From assembly GCF_003990975.1 (NCBI RefSeq), contig NZ_RZJR01000006.1:248001-312000 (forward strand): a DNA stretch of 64,000 nt, given 5' to 3'. A program made the position numbers and the translations under genes. Below the pieces are notes generated by a model. That model made no database searches and had not been told where the DNA came from. It saw nothing but the letters and a program-made list of their open reading frames with translations. This document shows, piece after piece, positions 25,996-34,205 of the stretch. The DNA comes from Cohnella sp. AR92. GTDB taxonomy: Bacteria; Bacillota; Bacilli; Paenibacillales; Paenibacillaceae. Position 1 is the first letter of the stretch. Each line of letters starts with the position of its first letter.

Positions 25996-27081
25996 ATGAA
26001 TCTGCAGAAGAAAAAAGACCGCGAAGAGCTGGACAGGAAAGTTCCCGACATGCCTTGGTATGTGGAGAAGTTCATCAATTACAAGCTGCCGGACTTGTCG
26101 CCCTCGTCCTTGCTGGAATACGTGAGAGATTACGAGACGTTCTTCTCTTGGCTGATGGGCGAAGGGCTGACCGCAGCGGAGAAGATAAGCGGAATCCCGA
26201 TCGTCGACCTGGAGAGGCTGCATATGGACAGCGTGGACAACTTCCGCATGTACCTGTCGACGCGAACGGAGAACGCGAACAGCCGGACGACGATCTCTCG
26301 CAAGCTCTCCTCCCTTCGCTCTCTGTTCCATTACTTGAGCCAGATCGCCGAGGACGATGAATTCTATCCTCTTCTGAAGCGCAACGTCATGGCCAAGGTG
26401 TCGATCAAGCGAACCCATAAGCCGAAGGATACGGCGGCGAAGCTGGAGGGGAAGCTGCTGCAGGAAGAAGAGATCGACGAATTCATCCGATATATCCATA
26501 GCGATTACGCTCAGGACGTGGCGACGAACAAGCAAGCGCTCTACTCCCACGAGCTCAACCATATTCGCGATGCGTGCATCGTCAGCCTGATCCTCAATTC
26601 CGGCCTTCGGGTGTCGGAGCTGGTGAACCTGAACGTGGACGATCTCGATTTGAAAAAAAAGCTCGTATACGTGTACCGCAAGGGGAAGAACGACGATACG
26701 TTCAAGACGCCCGTGTTCTTCCGGCAGGAAGCGATCGCGGACTTGGAAGCGTATCTGGAGCTTCGCGACCTTCGTTATCATGCGCCGAAACGCGAGAAAG
26801 CCCTCTTCCTTGCCATCGCCAACGGCAAGAAAGAAGGCTCGCGGATGACCAAGCGCGCGATCCAGGAGATGGTGATCAAGTACGCGAAGCGGTTCGGCAA
26901 GCCTTTTCTATCCGTGCACAAGCTTCGTCACTCGTTCGCTACCGATTATTACTTGCGCAACGATCTCTACAAGACGCAGGAGCAGTTAGGGCACGCGTCT
27001 CCGGAGACGACGCAGATCTACGCCCACCTGACGGACAAGACGATGGAACAAGCCATCGACAGACCGAAGACGGCCGAATGA
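25996..27081 (+). CDS. xerS: Tyrosine recombinase XerS
   Basis: This 361-residue site-specific recombinase, which resolves chromosome dimers at dif in many Bacillota, has an N-terminal SAM-like DNA-binding domain (about residues 20-120) and a C-terminal catalytic domain (about 160-350). Catalytic residues are visible: Arg in SGLRVSELVNL (about 211), the beta-hairpin lysine region (VYRKGKND), HKLRH (about 309-313), LGHAS (about 332-336) and Tyr in TTQIYAHL (about 341). The extra residues near 145-185 fit XerS rather than XerC/D. It is a single gene with its own promoter and terminator; no mobile element boundaries are seen nearby, and I could not find a clear dif site. Confidence 0.9.
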   Translation: MNLQKKKDREELDRKVPDMPWYVEKFINYKLPDLSPSSLLEYVRDYETFFSWLMGEGLTAAEKISGIPIVDLERLHMDSVDNFRMYLSTRTENANSRTTISRKLSSLRSLFHYLSQIAEDDEFYPLLKRNVMAKVSIKRTHKPKDTAAKLEGKLLQEEEIDEFIRYIHSDYAQDVATNKQALYSHELNHIRDACIVSLILNSGLRVSELVNLNVDDLDLKKKLVYVYRKGKNDDTFKTPVFFRQEAIADLEAYLELRDLRYHAPKREKALFLAIANGKKEGSRMTKRAIQEMVIKYAKRFGKPFLSVHKLRHSFATDYYLRNDLYKTQEQLGHASPETTQIYAHLTDKTMEQAIDRPKTAE

Positions 27082-27100
27082 CTCGGCCGTCTTCTTCTTT
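27066..27100. terminator. Bidirectional terminator between xerS and the APH-family gene
   Basis: A 12-bp perfect stem (GAAGACGGCCGA / TCGGCCGTCTTC) overlaps the xerS stop codon and is followed on the plus strand by TTCTTTATT. The minus-strand gene ends at 27099, so both convergent genes use it. Confidence 0.85.
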
Positions 27101-28109
27101 ATTCCATCCCTGCCCGGCACCATTCCAATAGCCGCGGTTCCTGCTTGCGCAACGCCGCCAATCCGCTCGCCGCGTCGGCGACCTGCTCTTGAAGCACCTC
27201 TGCCCTGTCGACTCCGTCCCGATACCGTCCAAGGAAATGCACGAATACATCGAGCTTCCGCAGACGAATCAGCTGCGGAATCGCAAGAGCTTCCGGCTCG
27301 GTCAATCGCACGACGCCCGAGAAGCCGGCCAGGAACGCCGGAATCGTCTCTTCGAGCCCTTCGCTCTCGAGCATCCCGGAGAGCACGACGGCCGGCTCCA
27401 TCGCCCGGAGATCGCGCGTGGCGAACTCGAAGTCGAGTACCGCTTCGATAGGATTCCCATACTCCGGCGACGCCAACAGATTGGAATCGTTGATATCTCC
27501 GTGCACAAGCTGATGCGGCAAGCCTCTCAAAGCCGGAATGACGGACCGGAAGTCCTCCAGCTCCGACCGGATAGAAGCGAGTTCCTCGGCGAGTTCCTCG
27601 AATTCGGCCGGCGGGTTGCAGCAGAAGCGACGGATCGTCTCCGAGTCGCACGAGGGATGCGCAAGATCCATCTCGTAATAGGGCGGGTACTCGGGAGCTT
27701 GATTCGGCGCGATCGTCGCCAACGCACGGCTTAGCCTGCCGACCGTCTCTCCGACGGAGCCCGCGGTGAGCGGATCGCGGCTGTCCGGACGCGTTCCTTC
27801 TATATATAGGAACAAGCAGGCGAAGCGTCCCGTTCCGTCTTCCAGCTGAACGTATGAGCGTCCGTCGGGCAGACGGACAGGCTGAGGCACGCGGAACGGC
27901 AAGCGAAGCTCGCCGAGCTTAAGGAGAACATCATGCTCGAAGCGGATCTTGCTGGAATCCTGATGCGTCTCATAGATCCGCAGGACATAACGAGCTCCCT
28001 GGCTTTGTACGTACCTGGTCGTGTTGTTGTAGCCGGACGCCCCCTCCGATATCGTCGCGGGAGCATCCCCTAGAAAAGCGTTTAGGATAAATTCGTAAGG
28101 CAAGCGCAC
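27099..28109 (-). CDS. APH/ChoK-family phosphotransferase (small-molecule kinase)
   Basis: This 336-residue protein has the aminoglycoside-phosphotransferase fold. It has the nucleotide loop EGASGYNNTTR (about residues 22-32), the catalytic loop HGDINDSNLL (about 205-214) and the metal-binding DFEF (about 226). The subclass is closest to homoserine kinase type II/stress-response kinase A-like members rather than antibiotic-resistance enzymes. The substrate is unknown. It starts with GTG at 28109, only one base after the GH18 stop, with GGAGG overlapping the end of that gene, so translation is coupled. Confidence 0.82.
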   Translation of the reverse strand: MRLPYEFILNAFLGDAPATISEGASGYNNTTRYVQSQGARYVLRIYETHQDSSKIRFEHDVLLKLGELRLPFRVPQPVRLPDGRSYVQLEDGTGRFACLFLYIEGTRPDSRDPLTAGSVGETVGRLSRALATIAPNQAPEYPPYYEMDLAHPSCDSETIRRFCCNPPAEFEELAEELASIRSELEDFRSVIPALRGLPHQLVHGDINDSNLLASPEYGNPIEAVLDFEFATRDLRAMEPAVVLSGMLESEGLEETIPAFLAGFSGVVRLTEPEALAIPQLIRLRKLDVFVHFLGRYRDGVDRAEVLQEQVADAASGLAALRKQEPRLLEWCRAGME

Positions 28110-28110
28110 A

Positions 28111-29400
28111 CTATCCTCCGATCTTCGTCACGCTGCTGTCGATCGCCTTCATCTCCGCCTGGGTCAGAATGCCGAGCCTCCAGAACGCGACCCCGGCAAG
28201 ATCGTAGCGCTTGGCCAATCCGATCTTGTCCAGAACCGTCGTCTCGTTCTCGTTCTCCATATCGATGCCGAGCAGAAGCTTCTGCTTCGGAACCCCTTGC
28301 CTCAGCGCAAGCGAGATCGCGGCATCTACTTTGTTCATCGGCTCCGGCGTTTTGTCGGCTACATATAAATAAGCCATAATGACAATCTCGTCCGCGTAGC
28401 CCGCGAGCGTCTTATAATCATATCCTTGATAAGCTCCGTTAAGAGGAGGAAGCGCGAGCGATAGCTTGAGTCCTTCCTTCTTAAGCTGCTCGGACAACAG
28501 GGCCGTATATTCGTTGAACTGCTTCTTCGCGGTTGCCGGATCGTCCTTCCAGCCTAACCCTTCATAATCCAGCATGACGCCTTTGAAGCCTTTGTCCTTC
28601 GCCAAGCTTACCATCTGTTGAATGGAAGAGTCCCTTGCGGCCGGATCGGTCAGTACCTTGGTCGTCTGCCGGTTGCCGTCCAGCCCGTGAACCATCAGGT
28701 AACCGTCTTCCACTCGCGCGGCGATGGATTCCGGAGTCACGTCTCCGTCGGCCTTCGGCCACTTGTAATCCTTATCCGTCGTGGAGAATTCCCCGTTCTG
28801 GTTGATCTGAGCCCAACCGAAGGCCGCCGAATTCAGATTCTCCAGTCGGCTCACCTGATCGTAAGACGATATCGCATAGAAGCCCATCGTGCGCATCTCC
28901 CGCTTGGGGGATTGAATGCGGACGGTCTTCGTTGCCGATTCCCAGCTCACTTGCGCGCCAAACTGTCGTCCGAAGAAGGCCATCGGAATGAGCACCCGGC
29001 CTTGCTGCACGACGGGCGCCGCGGTCAGTTCGACAGCCTGCCCATTGACTTGCGCGCTCTTCTTGCCGATGGTCAAGATGACCTTGGCCGGCTGGCCGCT
29101 AGCGTCGTTTCCGGTCGCCACGACCGTCTTCGAGGCTGCGTCCCAGACGACAGCGATTCCGAGCGCTTCCGCAATCGTTCGGAAGGGCACTAGCGTCACG
29201 CCGTTGTCGATCTTCGGCGCGGAATCGAAAGGCAGCGGATAATTGTCGAGCACAATCTGAATAGAGGGACTAACGGAGCTCGTTGACGGAGCCGGCGCCG
29301 CGCTGACGACGCTGGTTCCCGGAGAGATAGGAGCTAACAGCGAGATTCCAACGACGACGGCCGCGGCGCTTCGGCCCCAGCTTCCCCAGCTTCTGATCAC
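28111..29400 (-). CDS. Secreted GH18-family hydrolase with copper-amine-oxidase-N-like wall domain
   Basis: This 429-residue protein has a signal peptide (about residues 1-35), a CuAO_N1/stalk-type domain (about 48-165; LVPFRTIAEALG and VLIPMAFFGRQFG repeats), and a C-terminal GH18 catalytic barrel (about 170-425). The catalytic strand GVMLDYEGL (about 272) ends in the proton-donor glutamate, and SLALPPLNGAYQG and WRLGIL match spore-cortex and cell-wall GH18 enzymes of the YaaH/SleL/LysM class. It probably acts on peptidoglycan or chitin-like glycans at the cell surface. It is preceded by a consensus promoter and an inverted repeat. It shares its transcript with the downstream APH-family gene, an unexplained pairing. 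Confidence 0.88.
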   Translation of the reverse strand: MIRSWGSWGRSAAAVVVGISLLAPISPGTSVVSAAPAPSTSSVSPSIQIVLDNYPLPFDSAPKIDNGVTLVPFRTIAEALGIAVVWDAASKTVVATGNDASGQPAKVILTIGKKSAQVNGQAVELTAAPVVQQGRVLIPMAFFGRQFGAQVSWESATKTVRIQSPKREMRTMGFYAISSYDQVSRLENLNSAAFGWAQINQNGEFSTTDKDYKWPKADGDVTPESIAARVEDGYLMVHGLDGNRQTTKVLTDPAARDSSIQQMVSLAKDKGFKGVMLDYEGLGWKDDPATAKKQFNEYTALLSEQLKKEGLKLSLALPPLNGAYQGYDYKTLAGYADEIVIMAYLYVADKTPEPMNKVDAAISLALRQGVPKQKLLLGIDMENENETTVLDKIGLAKRYDLAGVAFWRLGILTQAEMKAIDSSVTKIGG

Positions 29401-29476
29401 AATGACGTTCTCCCTTCGCTACTTTTCTGTTTTTCTCTGTTTCCTATCGGATTCTATTAATCTATCACACTAGTGA

Positions 29477-29505
29477 ATTATAGCAAACCCGACCGAATCT
29501 CACAA
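29477..29505 (-). promoter_or_regulatory. Sigma-A promoter of the GH18 gene
   Basis: On the minus strand TTGTGA (29500-29505) and TATAAT (29477-29482) are spaced by 17 bases, with an extended TGC before the -10. Confidence 0.75.
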
Positions 29506-29528
29506 AATCCTAGCGGTGGAATTTTGTG
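29501..29528. repeat. Inverted repeat overlapping the GH18 promoter -35
   Basis: CACAAAAT and ATTTTGTG form 8-bp arms around a 12-base spacer. The repeat overlaps the -35 region, the right place for a repressor or a MarR/TetR-like operator. Its factor is unknown. Confidence 0.45.
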
Positions 29529-29539
29529 TTAAAATAAAA

Positions 29540-29592
29540 TAAGGTCTCCCCCGAAGTCAAGGTTGCTGACTTCAGAGAAGACTCAATCTTCC
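29540..29592 (-). terminator. Terminator at the end of the microcompartment operon
   Basis: On the minus strand GAAGTCA pairs with TGACTTC inside an outer GTCT/AGAC helix, followed by CTTATTTTATTTT. It begins within 10 bases of the M20 gene stop and closes the long operon. Confidence 0.6.
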
Positions 29593-29597
29593 CCAAA

Positions 29598-30755
29598 TTA
29601 TCTCCCCAGGAAACGAATTGCGAGCTCCCGGTAGAAGTCGATCGAATCAAGATAAGCGTCGATATCAACCGATTCGTCCGGTTGATGAGCCAACCTCTCG
29701 TCTCCCGGACCGTATATCAGGATGGGAACCGCGCTATTACGGTTCAGAACCGATGCGTCCGTGTAATACGATACTCCTCGCACGCCCGAACACCGGTCGC
29801 CCGCCAGTTCTATTGCCGTTCGGATAAGCGGATCGTCTATGCTAGTGACAACCGGCTGCCTCTCGAGAATCGGCGTTAAGCGATAGCTTAATCCCTGATT
29901 TACCGCCTGCAAATCTTGCAATCTCGACTCTATCTCCTTGAGGAGCTGATCCTGGCGGATCGGAGGTACGAACCTTAGATCCAATTCCGCTTCGCAGCGG
30001 TCCGGAATGATGTTCGTCTGCACGCCCCCGCTAACCTTCGTCACCGCTAAGCTGCTTGCGCCTAGAATCGGATCAGTCGCTGCCCAATCCGACTCGCACG
30101 CCTTTATGATTGCAATCAGCTCCGCCATCGCCTCGACCGCGTTCGTGCCAAGCTTCGGCATGGAGCCGTGCGCACTTAGGCCGAACAGTTCAATTCGAAG
30201 CCATAACGCTCCCTTATGGCCGACCACGATTCTGCTGCCGGTCGGTTCGCCGATCACAACGCCGTCGAACTCCCTCATCTCCGTGAAACTCTCGTAAGCT
30301 GCGGCGCCGCAGCTGTCGACTTCCTCTCCCGCCGTGGCCAAGAACACCAAATCCCCGCCGAGACGGATCCCATCGCGTTGAATAGATAGAAACGCGAGAA
30401 GCATTGCGGCCAACCCGCTTTTCATATCGGAAGCGCCTCGTCCATAAATCCTGTTGTCCGCGATAACCGCCCCATGAGGAGGGTAACGCCCCGCCTCCTT
30501 GTCCCATGGTGCTACCGTGTCCATATGCCCGCAGAACATCAGCCTGCTAGGTCCGTCCCCTCGAAGAACCGCTTCGACATTGCTTCGATTGCCTTTCCGA
30601 TCCAGCATCTCCACACGTACGTCCACGCCTTCCCGATTCAACAGCTTCTCCAGCGCTTGGGACACCCGATGCTCGTTCCCCGGAGGGTTGCTCGTGTCCA
30701 GACGGATCAACTCACAGAGCAGCTCGACGGCTCTCGTATGTTCGTCCACTCCCAT
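29598..30755 (-). CDS. M20-family amidohydrolase/peptidase (ArgE/DapE type)
   Basis: This roughly 385-residue dizinc hydrolase carries the ligands in GHMDTV (about residue 74), GRGASDMKSGLA (about 105), TAGEEVDS (about 139), GEPTG (about 166) and the distal LAHQPDES (about 356). A dimerisation domain (about 180-290; SAHGSMPKLGTNA) is present. M20 members remove acyl or carbamoyl groups from amides, including ureido compounds. The start at 30755 is preferred because GAAGGAGAG precedes it; an upstream ATG at 30845 would run into the previous gene. It is the last gene of the BMC operon. In a purine pathway it could cleave a ureido group; that is inference. Confidence 0.85.
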   Translation of the reverse strand: MGVDEHTRAVELLCELIRLDTSNPPGNEHRVSQALEKLLNREGVDVRVEMLDRKGNRSNVEAVLRGDGPSRLMFCGHMDTVAPWDKEAGRYPPHGAVIADNRIYGRGASDMKSGLAAMLLAFLSIQRDGIRLGGDLVFLATAGEEVDSCGAAAYESFTEMREFDGVVIGEPTGSRIVVGHKGALWLRIELFGLSAHGSMPKLGTNAVEAMAELIAIIKACESDWAATDPILGASSLAVTKVSGGVQTNIIPDRCEAELDLRFVPPIRQDQLLKEIESRLQDLQAVNQGLSYRLTPILERQPVVTSIDDPLIRTAIELAGDRCSGVRGVSYYTDASVLNRNSAVPILIYGPGDERLAHQPDESVDIDAYLDSIDFYRELAIRFLGR

Positions 30756-30772
30756 TGTAACCGTTCTCTCCT

Positions 30773-31381
30773 TCAATCCCGTAGGATTTGCAGCTTTAGC
30801 GGCGTCACACGATAACCGTTTACCGGCGCCATATCCTGAGAACATGCGGATACGGCGACAATCACATCCCAGAGCGCCTCAAGCATGACGTAATCGCCCG
30901 GCTTCGAAAGAGGCTCCTCGATTACGTAATCCGAATTCTCGTCCAGCGCGTTGTTCATGAACCAGTTGATCGGGTCAGGCAGGACGTCATACTTTACTCC
31001 GAAAGGCTTCAGTGCCTTTTCAAGATTGTCATGGCAATTCGGATGCCCTTCCACCCCGAAATCCACTTTGTATCGATAATCGTCGCAGGCCGGGAAGAAG
31101 AAGTCGTGCTTGCCGACCGTATCCTTCACCAGGCGCATGAGCGGTCTTCTCAAGTTGCTGTACAAGCCGTCCCCTACTTTAAGCCGGATACTGCTGAGCG
31201 AGGATCTCATATGAACCGGAGAGACATGCTCCCCGGATTGGCCTTGAAGGAAGCAGACGAAGTCCCCGACCTGCTTACCTTCCACGTCGATAATGCACAA
31301 ACGATGCCCCTTCGGCACCACGACCGCCCTTCCTTCATAGGGGGGAATCAGCACCTCTTCGACTATCGTCCCTGTTTTCAT
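30773..31381 (-). CDS. DUF1989 (urea carboxylase-associated) family protein
   Basis: This 202-residue protein belongs to the family found beside urea amidolyase, whose best-studied members form a carboxyguanidine deiminase (CgdA/CgdB). Its family signatures include the N-terminal PPYEGRAVVVPKGH segment, GHPNCHDNL (about residue 117, with likely metal-binding His/Cys), KPFG, PDPINWFMN and the EPLSKPGDYVML/ALWDVIVAVSAC block (about 160-182). A single-subunit rather than paired form is encoded here. It sits between the cyclase-family and M20 genes, so a deiminase or related C-N hydrolysis in a nitrogen-rich ring pathway is plausible. The substrate is not known. Confidence 0.85.
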   Translation of the reverse strand: MKTGTIVEEVLIPPYEGRAVVVPKGHRLCIIDVEGKQVGDFVCFLQGQSGEHVSPVHMRSSLSSIRLKVGDGLYSNLRRPLMRLVKDTVGKHDFFFPACDDYRYKVDFGVEGHPNCHDNLEKALKPFGVKYDVLPDPINWFMNNALDENSDYVIEEPLSKPGDYVMLEALWDVIVAVSACSQDMAPVNGYRVTPLKLQILRD

Positions 31382-31414
31382 AGCACTACCTTCTTTATAG
31401 GTAAAAATTTTTCA

Positions 31415-32098
31415 TCAATCGATAAGCACGGCGACCGCGCGAATTGGCGAGCCCGTCCCTTTGCGAATCTTCAGCGGCAGGCCGAAGTAGAGGAAGCGCA
31501 TGCCCGCCACTTGGTCCAACTGGCACATGTTCTCCGTATTCGTTAAGCCGTAACGGCGGCACATCAGATGCCCTGAGAAATCCGGATCGTTCGGATTGTC
31601 GATCGAAGGAGCGTCCACTCCGATATTGACCGCCCCTTGCTTCGCTAGCCACTCGGCCGCCTCGTAATCAAGACCCGCATGCCGAGTCAACCATTCTTCC
31701 GTTCCGTAGGAGCGATTGTAATGGCCGGTATGAAGGAGCACGATGTCCCCTCTCTCGATGAAGAGACCGTTCTGATCGAGCTGATCCTTCAGGTCGGATG
31801 CCCGGATGTATCCGTCCGGGGAGACATGGGAGACGTCGAGGCAGATCGCAGGCCCGTAAAAATACTCCAGGGGCATCTCGTCGATCGTCTTCCCGTTGCG
31901 GTCGTATTCGTAGACGGCGTCGCTGTGCGTCGGTCCGTGCTCGTTGATGAGCAGGTTGTTTGTCGCGAATTCGAAGCCGAGCTGCTTCTTGCTCTCCTCG
32001 TGGGTCATGTTGGAGAAAATCATCGTTTTCTGATGTGGAGGAAATACCGGCATTCCCTGATAGATCTCCTGAGACAAATCGATTAAGCGAATTCCCAT
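31415..32098 (-). CDS. Cyclase-family (kynurenine formamidase-like) metal hydrolase
   Basis: This 227-residue member of the PF04199 family includes kynurenine formamidase and isatin hydrolase. The N-terminal IDLSQEIYQGMPVFP is typical. The metal-binding motif usually read as HxGTHxDxPxH appears as HGPTHSDAVYEY (about residues 53-64), with H, T and D kept but the downstream proline/histidine altered. A second region (DIVLLHTGHYNRSY, about 115) and GVDAPSIDNP (about 160) are also conserved. Such enzymes hydrolyse formyl-amide or ring-amide bonds. The neighbouring amidohydrolase and DUF1989 genes point to a role in a multi-step hydrolytic pathway. Confidence 0.85.
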   Translation of the reverse strand: MGIRLIDLSQEIYQGMPVFPPHQKTMIFSNMTHEESKKQLGFEFATNNLLINEHGPTHSDAVYEYDRNGKTIDEMPLEYFYGPAICLDVSHVSPDGYIRASDLKDQLDQNGLFIERGDIVLLHTGHYNRSYGTEEWLTRHAGLDYEAAEWLAKQGAVNIGVDAPSIDNPNDPDFSGHLMCRRYGLTNTENMCQLDQVAGMRFLYFGLPLKIRKGTGSPIRAVAVLID

Positions 32099-32110
32099 GC
32101 CAATCCTCCT

Positions 32111-33928
32111 CTATAGGACCGTCGGGAGGACTTCGAAGTTCTCCGCATCGATCAGGCCATGGTCGGTAATTTTCCATTTCGGGCTCGTCACCAGCGAGAG
32201 GAAGCTCAGATGCATAAACGGAACATGGATTCCGCAGCCGAGCTCCTCCCTAGCCTGACGGTGAAGCTCCGCGATCTTGTCACTCATCTCCTTGCCCGTG
32301 AGCTCGTCGGTCATGAGCCCTCCGATCCGCAGCGGCAGATCGCCGACGACCTTGCCCTGCTTGATCATACAGATGCCGCCGTTCATGGCGATGACTCGAT
32401 TCGCGGCGATCAGCATGTCGTCGTAATTCGTTCCCGTCACGATGATGTTGTGCGTGTCGTGCGCGACGCTCTCCGCGATCGCCCCTTCTCTAAGCTTCAT
32501 TCCCTTGACAAACGCCTTGCCGATCTTCCCGCTGCGACCGTGACGCTCGATGACGAGAATCGGCAGAACATCAGCCGAGACGTCCGGCTCGACGATACCG
32601 TTGGAAACGATCAAGCGCGATTCCGATGCGCCGGTCAGATTCTGGTCGGGAATGACCTCGATGACCCGGACAATCGCTTCCGAACCGCTGGCTCGAATCA
32701 AGATCTCTTCTTTCCTAAGCGGCTGTCGTTTGACCGAATGCTTGACCGAATCCGGATAGACGTAGGAAGGAATATCAACGGTGAGCTCGCCGCGCTCCGC
32801 CGACATCACGCCGGCCAGGTAAACCTGATCGATCGTCATCTTCTCCAGATCGGAGATGACGGCGATGTCCGCGCGTTTTCCGGGGGCAAGAATGCCGACA
32901 TCCGCGAAGCCGAAATGCGTCGCCGGATTGATCGTAACCATCTGGATCGCTTCCACGGGATCGATTCCCGCCGCAATTGTCCGGCGAACGATGTCGTTCA
33001 TGTGGCCATGCTTGAGCAAATCCTCGGGAACCATATCGTCCGAGACAAGGATCGCACGTCGCGAATCGACGCCCTCTTCCGTGATGGCGCGGATGCATTC
33101 CGGCATGTTGCGCTGCGAAGAACCTTCTCGAATGAAGACGCTCACGCCGTAGCGCAGCTTCTCTAGCGTCTCTTCTTTGGTCGTCGTCTCATGGCAGGAG
33201 ACGTGCGTCCCGCCGGCGATAATGTGGGCGGCGAGCTGTTTGCCGAACAGTCCCGGTGCATTGCCCTCCACTGTCTTCCCGATGCTCTTGGCATAGACGA
33301 CGGACGCGATCAGATCGTCGATCAACGGAGAAGCATGCTTGAACACGGGACCGACGTTGCTGAAGCCTTGAAGCTCTCCGATGCCTTGCACGAGCGGATC
33401 GTTCAGCAGCTGATCCATGTCCTTTGAACCGATCTCGGCCCCCGCAGTCTCTAGGCCCGGCACGTCCGGCGTCAGGCTTGGCACCGTGTATAGAACCCGA
33501 TTCGGAAGCGTTCGTGCTTCGTCGATCATCGCTTTCATCCCATGAATGCCGAGCACATTGCCGATCTCGTGCGGATCCGCGACAAGGGTCGTTGTTCCCG
33601 TTGGAATGGACAGCTTCGAGAATTCGGTCACGGTGAGCATCGCGCTCTCGAAGTGCATATGAGAGTCGATGAAGCCCGGCGAGACGAACTTTCCCTTTAC
33701 CTTCACCACGTTCGTCTCCGGACCGATCAGGCCGGAGGCGTCTCCCACCATTAGAATTCGGGAGCCCTTGATCGCGACGTCCGCGGCATAGATCTCTCTT
33801 GTAATGACGTTGATGACATAGCCGTCCTGCAGAACCGTGTCAGCGAAGAGACGGTCGTCCATTAGGGTATCGATCAGACGGCGATATTCCATTGCTTCCA
33901 ATAATCGTTTTGTATCCATATTAGGCAT
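32111..33928 (-). CDS. Adenine-deaminase-family amidohydrolase
   Basis: This 605-residue amidohydrolase-superfamily enzyme is closest to adenine deaminase (AdeC, EC 3.5.4.2; about 580 residues). The metal-ligand motif DSHMHFESAM (about residues 90-99), DPHEIGNVLG (about 117), SCHETT (about 248) and VSDDMVPEDLLKHGHM (about 295-310) follow the family order, and the C-terminal half keeps the MGL-type strands. Alternative reactions such as xanthine amidohydrolase belong to related folds and cannot be excluded. The gene follows the shell genes directly and is followed by three hydrolases, all apparently one transcript. Starts at ATG 33928 or at ATG 33919, which has better spacing to AGGAG. Confidence 0.85.
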   Translation of the reverse strand: MPNMDTKRLLEAMEYRRLIDTLMDDRLFADTVLQDGYVINVITREIYAADVAIKGSRILMVGDASGLIGPETNVVKVKGKFVSPGFIDSHMHFESAMLTVTEFSKLSIPTGTTTLVADPHEIGNVLGIHGMKAMIDEARTLPNRVLYTVPSLTPDVPGLETAGAEIGSKDMDQLLNDPLVQGIGELQGFSNVGPVFKHASPLIDDLIASVVYAKSIGKTVEGNAPGLFGKQLAAHIIAGGTHVSCHETTTKEETLEKLRYGVSVFIREGSSQRNMPECIRAITEEGVDSRRAILVSDDMVPEDLLKHGHMNDIVRRTIAAGIDPVEAIQMVTINPATHFGFADVGILAPGKRADIAVISDLEKMTIDQVYLAGVMSAERGELTVDIPSYVYPDSVKHSVKRQPLRKEEILIRASGSEAIVRVIEVIPDQNLTGASESRLIVSNGIVEPDVSADVLPILVIERHGRSGKIGKAFVKGMKLREGAIAESVAHDTHNIIVTGTNYDDMLIAANRVIAMNGGICMIKQGKVVGDLPLRIGGLMTDELTGKEMSDKIAELHRQAREELGCGIHVPFMHLSFLSLVTSPKWKITDHGLIDAENFEVLPTVL

Positions 33929-33933
33929 ATCTC

Positions 33934-34203
33934 CTAATTTAAGCTGTCCAGCGTATCGATAATGCCGACGATAGCGGCGTCGACGGGAGCGCCGGTTTCG
34001 GGCAGCGCCCGGGCGGCCATGCTGCCCATCACATAGATGACCCGTTCACCGATGCCAGCGCCAACCGTGTCGACCGCAATGACCGGCTCTCCGGTCAAGC
34101 TGCCGTCCAACCGAATCGGCTGCGCAACGAGCAGCTTCGTTCCGACAAGACGCTCATCCTTCCGCGTCGCGGTTACCCTGCCGATCACTTGTCCAAGCTG
34201 CAT
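33934..34203 (-). CDS. EutN/CcmL-family microcompartment vertex protein (BMC-P)
   Basis: This 89-residue pentameric shell protein closes the twelve corners of a bacterial microcompartment. The opening MQLGQVIGRVTATRKDERLVGTKLLVAQPI (only the family signature, spread over residues 1-30) and the central DTVGAGIGERVIYVMGSMAA (about 45-64) match EutN/CcmL well. It lies among BMC-H genes and directly before the amidohydrolase gene with a 5-base gap, so it belongs to the same operon. It is the only pentamer gene in the cluster. Confidence 0.93.
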   Translation of the reverse strand: MQLGQVIGRVTATRKDERLVGTKLLVAQPIRLDGSLTGEPVIAVDTVGAGIGERVIYVMGSMAARALPETGAPVDAAIVGIIDTLDSLN

Positions 34204-34205
34204 CG

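Noticed and set aside
25996..27081. XerS as the integrase of a mobile element
   Set aside because: No attachment-site repeats, cargo genes or composition change flank it; it has the XerS housekeeping architecture.
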